Assembly: GCA_002989075.1 (NCBI GenBank) | Contig: PSQN01000015.1 | Span: 1,240,001 to 1,304,000 of the forward strand | Reading direction: 5' to 3' | From: Arthonia radiata | Taxonomy: Eukaryota; Ascomycota; Arthoniomycetes; Arthoniales; Arthoniaceae | Length of the DNA: 64,000 nucleotides | Shown: piece after piece, positions 53,511-64,000 of the stretch | Position numbering within the stretch: the stretch's first letter is position 1 | Layout of the letters: the number at the start of each line of letters is the position of its first letter | Translations under genes and position numbers: made by a program | The notes under the pieces: generated by a model | What the model was told of the DNA's origin: nothing | The model's input: the letters and a program-made list of their open reading frames with translations, nothing else | Databases searched by the model: none

Positions 53511-54098
53511 GCGAATGGAATGTATTGTAAGCGATTGACGACAGGCGTGCTTGATGGACGTATGGCGAATGGCGGTACGAAGCATTGCAGTTGTCAGGCA
53601 GAAGGAGGACGCTACTGGGTCGAGATAGTCACAATGAGGTCAAACAATCGGACAGCGATGAACCGAGGATATAAGGCGAGAAGGACAAAGTCCAGCGATG
53701 GGCGCAGACTCACGAGAAGGGCGCAAAGATATGGGATAGCTCTGGCATAACCATCGGACATGCTGACTGCTTCGTTGAGCGAACCGCAGAGCTATCGATG
53801 GCTGGGATGACCAGCCAATTATCATCTATGTGATGCACTCCCTATCCGAGTGCGCGAGTTGATTGCGCACCCATTCGCTATGCATCAAGACTTTTCCTCT
53901 GTACTCATACGTCTGATCCACGTAACCTCGTTGCCCTGAAAAGCGCCCGCCAACTCCATGCGGGCAGCCGCGTTGAGTAGCCGCCTGGTTTGGTATTGCC
54001 CATAAAAAATACTCGGGACGACAATTGTTGAACGCCGTCAAAAATGCAACAAGTACAACGCTGAAAAACCCACAAGCTGTTGGAGCATTTGTGGTGGC
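53511..54098. promoter_or_regulatory. YciI gene promoter and MET6 3' flank
   Basis: About 590 bp. Both neighbours are on the minus strand, so this holds the promoter of the YciI-like gene and the 3' UTR of MET6. No gene is recognised. Confidence 0.5.
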
Positions 54099-56453
54099 CT
54101 AAGCCTTCACTGTCTGGCGGAAGTGCTTGGCTGCCTCGACCATATGAGCAATGGCGGGCTTGACCTCGCTCCACTGGCGGGTCTTAAGACCGCAGTCTGG
54201 GTTGATCCAGAGCTGCTCGGGCTTCAAGTACCTATGAAAATTGTTAGCTTTACATCTCTCTTGGATCGATAAAACTTACTCAAGCATCTCCTTAATGCGC
54301 TGCTCGAACTCAGGCTCGCCAGGCACACGCGGGGAGTGGATGTCATAAACACCAGGACCGATGTGGCGGGGGTAAGCCTCGTCGATGAACACCTTGAGGA
54401 GCTTAGCATCACTCTTGCTGTTCTCAATCGATAACACATCGGCGTCGAGAGCCGCGATCGCATGGAAGAAGTCTTGAAATTCTGAGTAGCAGAAATGAGA
54501 GTGAATCTGCGTCGAGTTTTCAACACCCGCAGTGGATAGCTTGAACGCTTCAACGGCCCACTTCAGGTAGTTGTCGCGCTCTGTGCCAGTGCGTAGTGGA
54601 AGACCCTCACGCAGGGCGGGCTCGTCGACTTGGATGACGTAAATGCCGGCCTTCTCGAGATCGACGACCTCGTCGCGGAGTGCAAGAGCCAGCTGCTGAG
54701 CCTGTATAGACTGATGCAAGTCGTCACGGGGGAAAGACCATCGCAGACAGGTGATTGGACCTGTGAGCATGCCCTTCATTGGCTTCTTCGAGACTGAAGC
54801 GGCGTATTTCGACTCCTTCACAGTCATGGCTTTTGGCCGTGAGACATCACCAACGATAATAGGTGGTCGAACGCAACGAGAGCCATATGACTGTACCCAG
54901 GCGTGCGTAGTGAAGACGTAACCTTCTAGACGCTCACCAAAGTACTGTACCATGTCGTTTCGCTCCGGCTCACCGTGCACGAAGACATCAAGGCCAAGCT
55001 CCTCTTGGATCTTGATACACTCGTCAATCTCCTTTTTGATGAAGTCATCGTATTGCTGCTCCGTGATGTCACCCTTGGTGAAAAGGTTGCGCTGCTTGCG
55101 GATCTCGGCGGTTTGTGGGAATGAGCCAATAGTTGTAGTAGGGAACGTTGGGAGGTCGATGTGCTTCTTTTGTGCCGGATAGCGTGTGCTGAAAGGCGCT
55201 TGACGGTCGTGCATCGAGTCTGTGACTTTGGATTGGCGATCCTTCACCTTGGGATCATTGGTACGCTTCGACTCCGCACGGGACTTCATGGCAGCAGCAT
55301 TGCTCTCTAGAGCGTCCCGAACAGCTGCAGGGCCGTCAGTGACCGCCTTCGCGATGGTGACAACTTCCGAAGCCTTCTCAACAGCGAAGGCGAACCAATT
55401 GGCGACCTCAGGGTCAAGCTTCTTCTCGCTGGCGAGGGTGTGAGGTACATGCAACAGCGAGCTTGACGTTGCAACGATCACTCGGTCCTTACCAAGGGCT
55501 TGTATGCCCTTCTCGGTGAGCTCAATGGCGTGCTTGAAGTTGGTCTTCCAGATGTTGCGGCCATCAACGACGCCCATCGAAAGCACTTGTGAGGGGCCAA
55601 GGTGCTTGATTACTGGCTCGAGTTGCTCGGGATGTCTCACAAGATCAACGTGGAGGCCGTGTGCGTTTTGGAGCGATGAGATGGCATCAAAGTTGTGGAC
55701 GACATCACCAAAGTATGTCGCAACAACGTACTTCGGGATGCTGCTCTGTGCGGCGTGAAGTGCTTCATATGCGGGTTTGAAAGCAGCCTTGACCTCCGGC
55801 GCCAAGTCGAAGACCAGGATGGGCTCATCGATCTGGACAGATTCTGCGCCGGCGTCCTTGAGAGCCTTGAGAAGCTGAATGTATACAGGCAGGAGATTCT
55901 TCAGAAGTGAGATTGGCTGCACGGATTGGCCCCGGTCCGCCTTGCCGATCGCCAGGAAAGTGACTGGACCAAGGATCACGGGGCGTGTGTTGATCCCGGC
56001 CTCCTTGGCCTCGAGAAATTCAGCGACTGGCTTTGGGTTCTTGTAAAGCTCAAACTTCTGGTTATCCTGCAATGTGGGCTTCACGTAATGGTAGTTGGAG
56101 TCAAACCACTTCACCATCTCCAGACTCGGTACATCCACATCGCCCTTTTGGTGGCCTCGACCCATGGCGAAATATTCATCGATCGGGTCTAGCCCTGCTT
56201 TTGCGTATCTGTCTGGAATGGCACCGAAGAGCTGGATGTGATCAAGAACTTGGTCGTAGAAGGCGAAGTCATTGCTTGGGATGATGTCGACACCAGCATT
56301 CTTTTGGATCTTCCAGTGCTCTAACCTTAAGCGCTTGCCCTCGGCGAGGAGATCTGACTGGGAGAGCTTGCCACCCCAGTATGCTTCAGTAGCCTTCTTC
56401 AAGTCTCTGAGCACTCCCATGCGCGGGAAGCCCAGGATAGAGGATTGCACCAT
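54099..56453 (-). CDS. MET6: Cobalamin-independent methionine synthase
   Basis: The enzyme transfers a methyl group from 5-methyltetrahydropteroyl-triglutamate to homocysteine to form methionine. Exons are 56453-54280 and 54231-54099 (48-nt intron), giving 768 residues, matching Met6/MetE (767 in yeast). The N-terminal start is [20 protein letters not shown]. The N-terminal half has [19 protein letters not shown] in the core, and catalytic zinc ligands appear in the C-terminal domain: [11 protein letters not shown] (His and Cys) and [11 protein letters not shown] (Cys). The homocysteine-site block [18 protein letters not shown] is present. The second exon supplies the last Cys and 44 residues. 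Likely cytosolic and highly expressed, as suggested by the even codon use. Confidence 0.96.
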
Positions 56454-57169
56454 CTTGGGCGCTGACGTTGAGATTTGTGGTACGCGGGGCAGAATGTCAA
56501 GGACTGATGTTTCAGTGGTGACAACTGAGGACGGATGGGTTGTGTGATGACCGTTCTACGAGTGTGAGAGGAGTGTGGGAGGACAGAAATGCGAGAAAGT
56601 GAGGAGACGGGTGGTATCAGAGATGAGTAAAAGTCAGCATGGATGTGGGGACAAATTGTGTGATGATGGAGGGGCTTGAGTCGGGATAGTCTTGCGGCCC
56701 GTGCTTTGCTGAGTCAGCATGCAGGCGCGACGCAACGGGAAAAGAGGGCAGTGGTTATTTCATCTTTATCAGATACACTTGCGGTGACAGCTGTGGAGAT
56801 ATCGTAGCCTGCATCGACGGTTTCCACGGAGAATCCTTGAGGCAGAGCGAACACGTGTGGAGGGTACGCTGCGCGGGGATGCTTCAAGCGCTCACTACAA
56901 TCTCCTCTGCATTTCCCTCCACGACAAGTAACACCGTAAGTCAGGTAGTTGGACGTATAAACCAGATTCGTGTCCCTTTTCTGTTCGCTGCGGAGTATGG
57001 TCGCCTGTTGCAACGGCGGAGCAACGCGACTTCCTCCAAATGTGCGCCTGCCTCTTGGAAGAACTCTAGCAACAAAGATTCTTTTAGCAAGACCAACTTC
57101 CTCTTCTCTCCTGTGTGACCTCTTAGGAATAGACTTGCATGCGCTTTCAGACTGCATATTTAGAGTAGC
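56454..57169. promoter_or_regulatory. Divergent promoter region of MET6 and the next orphan gene
   Basis: About 715 bp. A MET6 5' UTR is expected here. No gene is recognised. Confidence 0.5.
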
Positions 57170-59222
57170 ATGGGTATCCAGATATGCCCGGAGCCGTTGC
57201 GCAGACGACTGTCCATGCGACCAAAGAGAGCGAGCAGTAGGAAGATTTTGGATATCTCATCTTACGATTCTGACGCAGCAGTGATGACCAGCCAGATTCC
57301 GTCGCATTCCAGCTCTATATCTCGCCTGGATTCTGTACCTGTCGAGACTCCTCTGCAAGACGTCACAAACAAGACCTCGTCAGTTGAGGCGCTCGTGGGC
57401 AAGGTCACGGAACCTGTGCCTATGAACGACGCGCAGCAAGCTGGACCGAGTCAAGCGAACTTCGCGGTGGCGGTGACTCCAAGAAAGAATGACGTGGACG
57501 TAGACAGAGACGATCGCGGCACTCTGCGCAGCATGCGCAGCATGAACTCCTTTAGGACTTGCAAGAGCAGACTCAGAGCAAGAGGCAGCCTCGCAACATT
57601 GAGAAGCATTCAAACAGACGGTTCTGAATCCGAAACTGAGCACGCACAGCATCTGAGGCCTGAGGAAGATTCATCTGAGCACGCACAGCATCTGAGGCCT
57701 GAGGAAGATTCAACTGATCTGGCTACATGCGTCGAAGATCCTATGAGACATGTGTCATCCAGCAGCTACTATGGATCCGATGGCGGTCCTGCCTCCTCCC
57801 GCTCCGACGATATCGTTTTAGACGAAGATGCAGCTGAGTCATCTTCGAACGATGCTCTGCTCGTCAGAATGAAGGTCTCCCAGCATTTGCGGGTCATTTC
57901 AGGATCGTCTTGCGGATCCCGCCAGGTGTCTCGCAAACACACCACTACATTAGTAAGTTTGACCCTTTCAAGACCGTGACGACTTATATTGTGCAGATTC
58001 GCTGACAAAGACATAACAGCTTCCCGTCACGTATGCGTCAATTGCGTCAAAGAATCCATACTCAACAAGCAGCTTGCTTGATGGCCTGGGTCTCACAAAC
58101 GATGGGCCAGTTGACAGTCCTGAGCATTCGTCACACGCATCTCCACGGCCCTCTGTAAGCGGATCGCAAACGGAGAGACGCCCAGCTTTGTCCACGAAGT
58201 CTGCAAACTCCGTTCACACCAACTATGATGAGGCTGCCACCCTTTAGGACCGGGCAATCAGCGACTACAGTGATCGCTTGGCATTAACAAAGCAAAAGAG
58301 CCACAACTCTGACAAATCTGGCCAGTCCGGCCTCTCGGCGGCCAAGCAGAGACTGAAATCTATCGCCGTGCCTCCAGAGCAAGATGTATTGCGAGGTCCA
58401 TCGCGCGAAACACGGCCTCGAGCAAAATCAATATTCAAGCCCATTGAGACAGAGCATACCTTTGATCAGCTGGAAGTGCCAGGACGACCTATGTTAAGTC
58501 GATCTCATCCATTGTTGAATCCAAAGCAACAGCGGGAGGAACACAAGCAGGAGCAGCACTATCTTGTGAGGACACGAAGCTCCCCGGGCCCACAAATCGT
58601 TCTCACCGGTGTTGACGAATCCTCTACAAACGTCGGTAACGGTGGTCCTCTTGCGAAGGCAGATCCTAGCGCCCAGCCATTTCAGAGAGGTCGTAGCAGG
58701 AATCTAGCCCCTGGCGATCGGTTCCCGCAGCTCACGGTATCCTACTCATGGAAACCCCAACTACCATCACAGGAGGAAGATGGCCGTTCCTTATCGACTC
58801 AATCTGTCGTCCACCACGGGAAGGCACCTAGCACGGCGTCCAATCTCGGAACATGGTCGCGCTACCCCTCTCACACTCGCAAAGACCGAAACCTCTCCGC
58901 TGGCATCGCCGATGGAGTACTCGTCCGCGACTTTGCGGTCTCCGGTCGTTCTTCGCCCTCAGACGAAGAACTCAGTCCGACCAACTCCTTGACTTCGAGC
59001 AAGAAGTCTCGGACGAAGAGAAGGAAGCGGGCAAAGATGAACGCGCAAGCGAAAGTCAAGATTTGGCGAAAGCGCATGAACGAGATTTTCAGGCCGTGGT
59101 TGAGTGGCTCCAGGAAGCGTGAGAAGGGACATAGGAGCAGCATCGCGCCCGGTGGCGCGGTAGCGTATCCAGAGCTGGAGATGATACCTGGGAGCGCGGC
59201 TTCTGATGCGGAAGGCAGGTGA
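57170..59222 (+). CDS. Orphan Ser/Arg-rich, mostly disordered protein
   Basis: Not recognised. Three exons (57170-57952, 58020-58154, 58248-59222) give 630 residues in consistent phase. The second intron is 93 nt, a multiple of three, with a GTAAGC donor and a TTTAG acceptor. That acceptor TAG is itself in frame, so keeping the intron would end the protein early. The sequence is Ser-, Arg- and Asp-rich with no folded domain evident. It contains a perfect 13-residue tandem duplication (EHAQHLRPEEDS with one leading residue). The C-terminus has a strongly basic block (SKKSRTKRRKRAKMNAQAKV) then KIWRKRMNEIFRPWLSGSRK, possibly nuclear or nucleic-acid binding. MET6 lies divergent upstream. Confidence 0.6.
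57636..57713 (+). repeat. 39-bp perfect tandem duplication in coding sequence
   Basis: Copies at 57636-57674 and 57675-57713 differ only in the last base. They encode 13 residues each, EHAQHLRPEEDS plus a flanking residue, and keep the frame. Confidence 0.9.
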
Positions 59223-59789
59223 TAAGACCGTTGCATGAGGACCGGCTCGGAGAGTAAGTTGATGACGCTTTTACCCATTTTTAGGACTATCATCAAACGT
59301 AGCCTGGACAGCGTAGTATGCTATGCACATGTCTCACATCGGGTTCAGGAACCAACCTGACATGTGATCTTGGCGTGCGTTTCTACTCCCAAGCTAATGA
59401 GAGTGCCGATGCAGGAGCTTGCCACCGTTTCCCAGAAACCAAACACTTGCTTCCTATGATCGCCCAACCGCGACGCACAGTAGATCGAGCCATGCCCGAA
59501 AGAGCAGGTGTTTCACTAAAGGAGAAGGTGGCCTAGAGCTTAGAAAGCTAAAGCTGCTTGCGTCGGGTTGACGTATGGTGGGTCAGCGTTGCGATACCGC
59601 GCTCCTCGGAGCGTTTCATGCTGAGAACAGTAGGTGCTGGGTAAACGTGGCGAGATGCGACAAATACAAGAACACGGCTTGGCAGCATCTGACAGTCTTG
59701 ATAGACTAGCTATGCGTTACACCTCGCACGGGCAAAGTATAAGATAGCTAACAGTCGCCCTCGGTGCTGCCATTGACACAGCGATCAAC
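59223..59789. promoter_or_regulatory. Intergenic region with proline iminopeptidase promoter
   Basis: About 570 bp. A TATA-like AAGTATAAGATAG lies near 59736, 55 bp before the start codon. Confidence 0.5.
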
Positions 59790-60782
59790 ATGAGCGTCCA
59801 GTCGTATGAAGGCGAGGCGCCATTCGACCTGCCAAAGGCTGGCAAGCCGTGCAAGACTTATCACAAAGTCTTCGGAGACCTCAACTCGTCCAAGAGGCCT
59901 CTCATATGTCTACACGGCGGACCAGGCTGCACGCATGGTGCGCTTTCCCTCTCACAGACGCCTCAAACCTCCGTGCGAACCGCAATGACCCAACTAACAC
60001 AACCAGACTACCTCCTCACCCTCTCCGCGCTAACCCAGCACCACGGCATCCCCACAATCTTCTACGACCAATTCGGCAACGGCAAATCGACCCACGTCTC
60101 CGACCGCAAAGGCGACGAGTCCTTCTTCACCACTGACATCTACGTCGCCGAACTCGACAACCTAATCGACCACCTGCAGCTCCGCCAAAAGGGCTTCAAC
60201 CTCCTCGGCCATAGCTGGGGCGGCTGTCTGGCGGCGATGTACGCGACCACGCATCACGCGGACTCCGGCCTCAAGAGCGTCATCATCAGTAACAGTCCGG
60301 CCAGCATGGCGCACTGGAGCGAAGCCGCCACGAACCTGCGCGCGCAGATGCCTGAGATCGATGCTATGCTAAAGAAATGTGAGAAAGAAGGGCGGACGGA
60401 GAATGACAAGGAATATGAAGCCGCGTCTTTGGAATTCTACAAGAAGCACGTTTGCCGCATCTGGCCGTTCCCGGAAGCCATGAACGCGGCGCTGGCTGCT
60501 GTGGAGCAGGATCCGACGGTGTATCACACGATGAACGGGCCGAATGAGTTTTACGTGATTGGAAATCTGAGGAAGTGGAGTGTGATACCGGATCTGGGGA
60601 AGATCAGTGTGGATGTGTTGCTCTTGAATGGGGAGTATGATGAGGCGGCGGACAGCTGTGTGAAGCCGTATTTTGAAGGGATTGGGAGGGTGAAGTGGAG
60701 GACGTTGAGGGGCTGTAGTCATATGGCTTTTGTGGAGGATGAGGCGGGGTATTTGGAGAGTGTGAGGGGGTTTTTGGAGTGA
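59790..60782 (+). CDS. Proline iminopeptidase-like alpha/beta hydrolase (S33)
   Basis: Family S33 aminopeptidases remove N-terminal proline, though fungal copies can have other substrates. Two exons (59790-59937 and 60007-60782, 69-nt intron) give 307 residues. The splice restores LICLHGGPGCTH|DYLLTLSALT, the oxyanion HGGPG motif. The nucleophile elbow is NLLGHSWGGCLAAMYA. Asp is in LLLNGEYDEAAD and His in LRGCSHMAFVED. The cap domain (about residues 140-220) is helical. Without removal of the intron the HGGPG segment would run into unrelated Thr/Gln-rich sequence. No signal peptide is seen, so the enzyme is likely intracellular. The retained-intron reading is also open, so the splice is inferred from the motif. 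Confidence 0.9.
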   Translation: MSVQSYEGEAPFDLPKAGKPCKTYHKVFGDLNSSKRPLICLHGGPGCTHGALSLSQTPQTSVRTAMTQLTQPDYLLTLSALTQHHGIPTIFYDQFGNGKSTHVSDRKGDESFFTTDIYVAELDNLIDHLQLRQKGFNLLGHSWGGCLAAMYATTHHADSGLKSVIISNSPASMAHWSEAATNLRAQMPEIDAMLKKCEKEGRTENDKEYEAASLEFYKKHVCRIWPFPEAMNAALAAVEQDPTVYHTMNGPNEFYVIGNLRKWSVIPDLGKISVDVLLLNGEYDEAADSCVKPYFEGIGRVKWRTLRGCSHMAFVEDEAGYLESVRGFLE

Positions 60783-61522
60783 GGAGCGCTGGGGAAGGTG
60801 GAGAAATTGGTGTGAAAATAGAGGCGTGGAGGTGTTCATCTTGTTAGGCGTGCGAACGAGCAATGTTCCCTGCAATATAGTGCTTTTTAGGGAGCTATCG
60901 TGCTGCTCTTACACTTGCTTTGACTTCTGCTCCCGCTCGAACGCTGGTATTGGGCGCTAGTAGAAGCGTCACCGGCGCAAGAGGTGCAATTACGGGGTGG
61001 TTGCTTGGACGCTTCGATTATATAAGTCTGTTAGATTCCCATGAGCGACTTATGATCAAGCCGTTGACGGTCTAGAATAATATTGGCCGTTCGTTCTTAC
61101 AGTGTCAAATGTAGAAAGAAGGAAATTATCTTCAAGGTCTTCGCTGTTGGCATACATATATGATCCACTATGCTAGGCCACATTCGGCCTAGACGGCGAC
61201 GGGGTTCCTTTCACTTTGTCGAGATGACCCTCCACTTCAACACGAAAACACTTCACTGCATCTATCAACACTTATGATCAGCGACTGTGACTTTTGTGTC
61301 TCCATTGTCATCGATAGCGGCCGTAACGCACCACAGCGCACCAACTCGGTGCAGCGGTAAAGATACAATTTGTGACCCCCCACGACCACCATACTTTTTC
61401 TCGCTCATGATAACCGCTCACTGCTTCTTAGAACCCCTGCCAGATCTTGCGATCAGCCTTCAACGAAAGCTTTTATGTAACAAACAAGACAAATAAAGAG
61501 CAAGCAAATAAATGCGAGCGGC
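60783..61522. other. Convergent 3' intergenic region
   Basis: About 740 bp between the iminopeptidase and the small hydrophilic protein gene. No gene is recognised. Confidence 0.5.
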
Positions 61523-62295
61523 TTACGCCAGGTCCATCTCCTCCCTCACCTCGCCCAGCGGCCCAATCCGCGCCGCGTCAACAATTTCATCGTCCAGACC
61601 GGTCCGATCAGAGGCCTCAGGAGACTTAGTATCTCTGTCTGAGCCCGCCAGCGGCTCGATCTTGCTCTCCTGGATATCCTTGTCTTCTCCGATGACACCG
61701 TGCGCGTCAGCATGTGGGGCGGGGTGTTTAAAGTGGCCTGTATGCTTGTCAGTGCTTGTGATAGAAGAGTAGGATGAGAAGGAGACATACCAGCGCCGCC
61801 CAATGGGTTGGTGCGAGCCTGTGAATGAAGTCAGCATTCAGATCGAAAATTTCTGGTTGCCATTGCGCAGTAGGGCCCGCGGAGTGCAGCCTGTCCAGCA
61901 TCTGCAGTGGCCCATTGCGGCACTGTACTAGGCTGCTCAGAGCGTCACCCGCTGCTGGGATGTTGAAATGGCCGGTAATGCGAAAGCGAGGAAGCTCAAG
62001 AAATGGTTCAGGTTCAATCTGGGTGCTGTCGCGCTTAACCACTGGGAGGTCTAAAGCCTACAGCAGCTGCGGTAGGCCATTGCAGCTTCGGCACAAGCTT
62101 CTTGTCGTAACGCCAACCACCTGACTGCTGGTGTAACCGCCAATGGGCAAGTGTGAAGGCTCAGAGCAAGCTCACCTTGTCAATGTCAGAGTCGTGGCCG
62201 ACCGCACCACGGTTTCCCATATCATGCTGGACGCCGTACTTCGTCTCAGAAGCAAGCGGGGCGATCTTAGCACTGGACAGCTTCGCGTCGGACAT
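61523..62295 (-). CDS. Small hydrophilic orphan protein with a microexon
   Basis: Not recognised. Exons are 62295-62176, a 28-nt microexon 61818-61791 and 61737-61523, giving 120 residues. Joins are K|ARTNPLGGAG and GAG|HFKHPAPHADAH. The phases agree, and the introns (357 and 53 nt) have GTGAGC and GTATGT donors. The protein starts MSDAKLSSAKIAPLASETKY. It is rich in Asp, Gly, Ala and Lys, with no hydrophobic core and no membrane segment, like many small stress-associated or disordered fungal proteins. It could instead be an undetected diverged member of a known family. The first intron is long compared with others here. Confidence 0.55.
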
Positions 62296-62784
62296 TGTGT
62301 ATAGTGTATAAAAGAGTACTTAGGATTAGCTAAATAGGAATATAATTTGATGGGTTCAAGTTCAGTCTACTGGTGATGTTGAGAGATAATATGATGAAAA
62401 GCGGAGTCTTGTATTATAGATGCTCAAGAACCCCGCTTAAGGGATGCATGCTACTTACGTGACAGGTGTTATTATGACTAGGGCGAGCTGCGACCTGGCC
62501 TCTGTGGTGTGACGTTGAAACGTGGGGCGGAGGATGTCAGATCTCGCGATGTTGACCACGACCACGTTCACATGAAGGCAAACTTACGAGACTCGTGTTT
62601 CTGTACGTATATGGCCAACGCCTTTCGTTAAACATGCTGTTCTAGTATGTGCAAATGCTCATTCATAGAATTGCATCAAAACGGCAAACAGGCCTCCAAC
62701 ACCGCGCTCAAAACTCAAGACAGACCATACACGCTATGCCTTCGTACCACCTACCCATTTCACATCACAGCCACCCTCCGCTTT
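62296..62784. promoter_or_regulatory. Promoter of the small orphan gene and 3' end of the next gene
   Basis: About 490 bp. Both neighbours are on the minus strand. No other gene is seen. Confidence 0.45.
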
Positions 62785-63612
62785 TCACCATGGTATCTCC
62801 CTCTCAGCCTTCGTATGACCCGTAAGCCTATCTAACTTCGGAGGCCTCCGTCTCCGCGTCATCTGTGGGTCGAACACATCGTCCACGTCGTCCACATCCC
62901 TCAGTCCTCTCCGCTCCTCCCTGTCATCCTCCCCAAACAGCCTTCCCATCGGATTGCTAGGCCTCTCACCGCCTCTCTCAATGCCCGTCAACCACTGACC
63001 ATCCCTCATCCGCTCTTTGCCCTCGTCATACATCCGCACCTTATTGACGTCCGCACCATACCCAGGTTCCCCAAGCGCTCTATTCCACCGCACCCACTTC
63101 TCTGGGACTTTACTTGGTGACGGCGGGAAGTCCCTGGGCGCAGCGCGGTGCCGAGAGCGCGATGGCGTGGATGGCACAGATGCTGTAGACGGTGTAGACG
63201 GCTCCGGTGCTGCGGGACTGGGCGGTAATGGTTGCCCGTACCAGGCCTCGTGCATGTCCGCGAGGCTTATCTTGCGCCTGAGGGTCGGCGTACGCGCCGA
63301 GGTCCCCAGCACAGAAGCCGAACCCAGCGAAGAAGAGTCTGCTAGGTCTTCGCTGCTTTCGTGAGCAGCCGCGCCGGTGAACGAGACTGCGTGCACCAGC
63401 CGAACGGTGCGACGCGGCGCAGGCGTTGGCGAAATCGAGCGGTCTCGTGATCTAGGAGACGGCGGTGTCGCGAGGCGGGCTGCTCGTAGGCCGGAAGGCA
63501 GTGATGCGCGGCTGTAGGTTGATGTGGCGGAAGGTGGCGTGCTGTTCGGGTCGTCTGATATGTTGGCGATAAGGTTGACTGCGGACTTGCTGCTGTCTGG
63601 TATAGCGTACAT
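62785..63612 (-). CDS. Orphan Ser/Pro/Arg-rich protein
   Basis: Not recognised. A single exon of 275 residues starts MYAIPDSSKSAVNLIANISD. It is mostly Ser-, Pro-, Arg- and Thr-rich and probably disordered. Distinct motifs are RTPTLRRKISLADMHEAWYG and PEKWVRWNRALGEPGYGADV. The end is acidic then basic (DVDDVDDVFDPQ followed by TRRRRPPKLDRLT). SP/TP sites are numerous (PPSPRSRDRS, PTPAPRR), as in phosphorylated regulatory proteins. No membrane segment or signal peptide is seen. The open frame alone and its composition support coding. Splicing at either end cannot be excluded. Confidence 0.55.
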   Translation of the reverse strand: MYAIPDSSKSAVNLIANISDDPNSTPPSATSTYSRASLPSGLRAARLATPPSPRSRDRSISPTPAPRRTVRLVHAVSFTGAAAHESSEDLADSSSLGSASVLGTSARTPTLRRKISLADMHEAWYGQPLPPSPAAPEPSTPSTASVPSTPSRSRHRAAPRDFPPSPSKVPEKWVRWNRALGEPGYGADVNKVRMYDEGKERMRDGQWLTGIERGGERPSNPMGRLFGEDDREERRGLRDVDDVDDVFDPQMTRRRRPPKLDRLTGHTKAEREIPW

Positions 63613-64000
63613 TGTCAGTGACTGAGTTTGTTATTTTTGGGAAGTACGGAAATCCGACGCTAGACTTGGTTGAGGTGGACTTCTGTGGAGAAGGAGCTTA
63701 GGAGGATAGGGGGAGCTGACCCTCGAGAAGAGGTGGTGAGCGCGAGACCAAAGTGGTGATCCATGCCTTAAGAAGTGGGTATCCTTCCGTCTCGATAGAA
63801 GGTGGGCTTGCATGGACATGCCGGATCCGTACCAACATAACAACATGTTTTGAATAGGTGCTGCCGTTCATCACTAGGGGGAAAGTGATCGCGGAGAGAT
63901 CGGGGAAGTATGCGCAATAGAACCAAGAGTAAAGCGACGGTGGTATTAGCATACATATGCTGTTTTAGCCCTTCTATAGTTGAACCACCGTCGTTCGCCA
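63613..64000. other. Upstream region of the last gene, window edge
   Basis: About 390 bp, likely promoter. No gene is recognised. Confidence 0.45.

Noticed and set aside
59938-60006. Thr/Gln-rich insert in the iminopeptidase
   Set aside because: It interrupts the HGGPG motif region and has intron borders; it is an intron.

Overview
This 64 kb window is nuclear DNA of a filamentous ascomycete, most likely a dothideomycete. The evidence is short introns (mostly 47-80 nt) with GTRNGY donors and CTGAC/CTAAC-like branch sites, compact spacing, and a typical Pezizomycotina gene set. I assign about 30 protein genes on both strands. The exon joins below were worked out by hand from splice signals, reading phase and family resemblance. 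I saw no rRNA gene, no convincing tRNA, no transposon and no CRISPR array.

Layout. 0-5 kb: 3' part of ARB1 (RNAi heterochromatin), REX4 (pre-rRNA exonuclease) and ESA1 (MYST acetyltransferase). 5-10.7 kb: a seven-helix rhodopsin-domain membrane protein and a small orphan gene with a degenerate tandem repeat. 10.7-14.2 kb: an MFS transporter and a cyclopropane-fatty-acid synthase in tandem. 14.8-22.6 kb: RNH203, TTI2 overlapping the 3' end of CCA1, TRS85 and a DUF4385 protein. 23-31.4 kb: two diverged tandem copies of an unnamed multi-helix membrane protein, then a CorA-like gene with an in-frame TGA. 32-37 kb: an atypical short-chain dehydrogenase, PSF2 and a peroxisomal acyl-CoA oxidase. 38-46 kb: PBP1 (ataxin-2), BUD6 and a DUF962 protein. 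47-56.5 kb: a flavin monooxygenase homologue with eroded motifs, an ankyrin protein, an RTA1-like protein, a YciI protein and MET6. 57-63.6 kb: three low-complexity orphans and a proline iminopeptidase.

Most genes are housekeeping: RNA and DNA metabolism (ARB1, REX4, CCA1, RNH203, PSF2, TTI2, ESA1), trafficking and polarity (TRS85, BUD6, PBP1), and core metabolism (MET6, acyl-CoA oxidase). Accessory-looking parts are 5.2-10.7, 22.6-32.1 and 46-51 kb.

The strongest observation is the CCA1/TTI2 overlap. A 65-nt intron near the 3' end of CCA1 closes the CCA1 frame four codons after the junction when removed. When retained, the frame runs on without a stop into TTI2 and would give one 946-residue fusion. 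The second is the 23-31 kb membrane-protein/CorA-like neighbourhood, including the in-frame TGA in the CorA-like gene.
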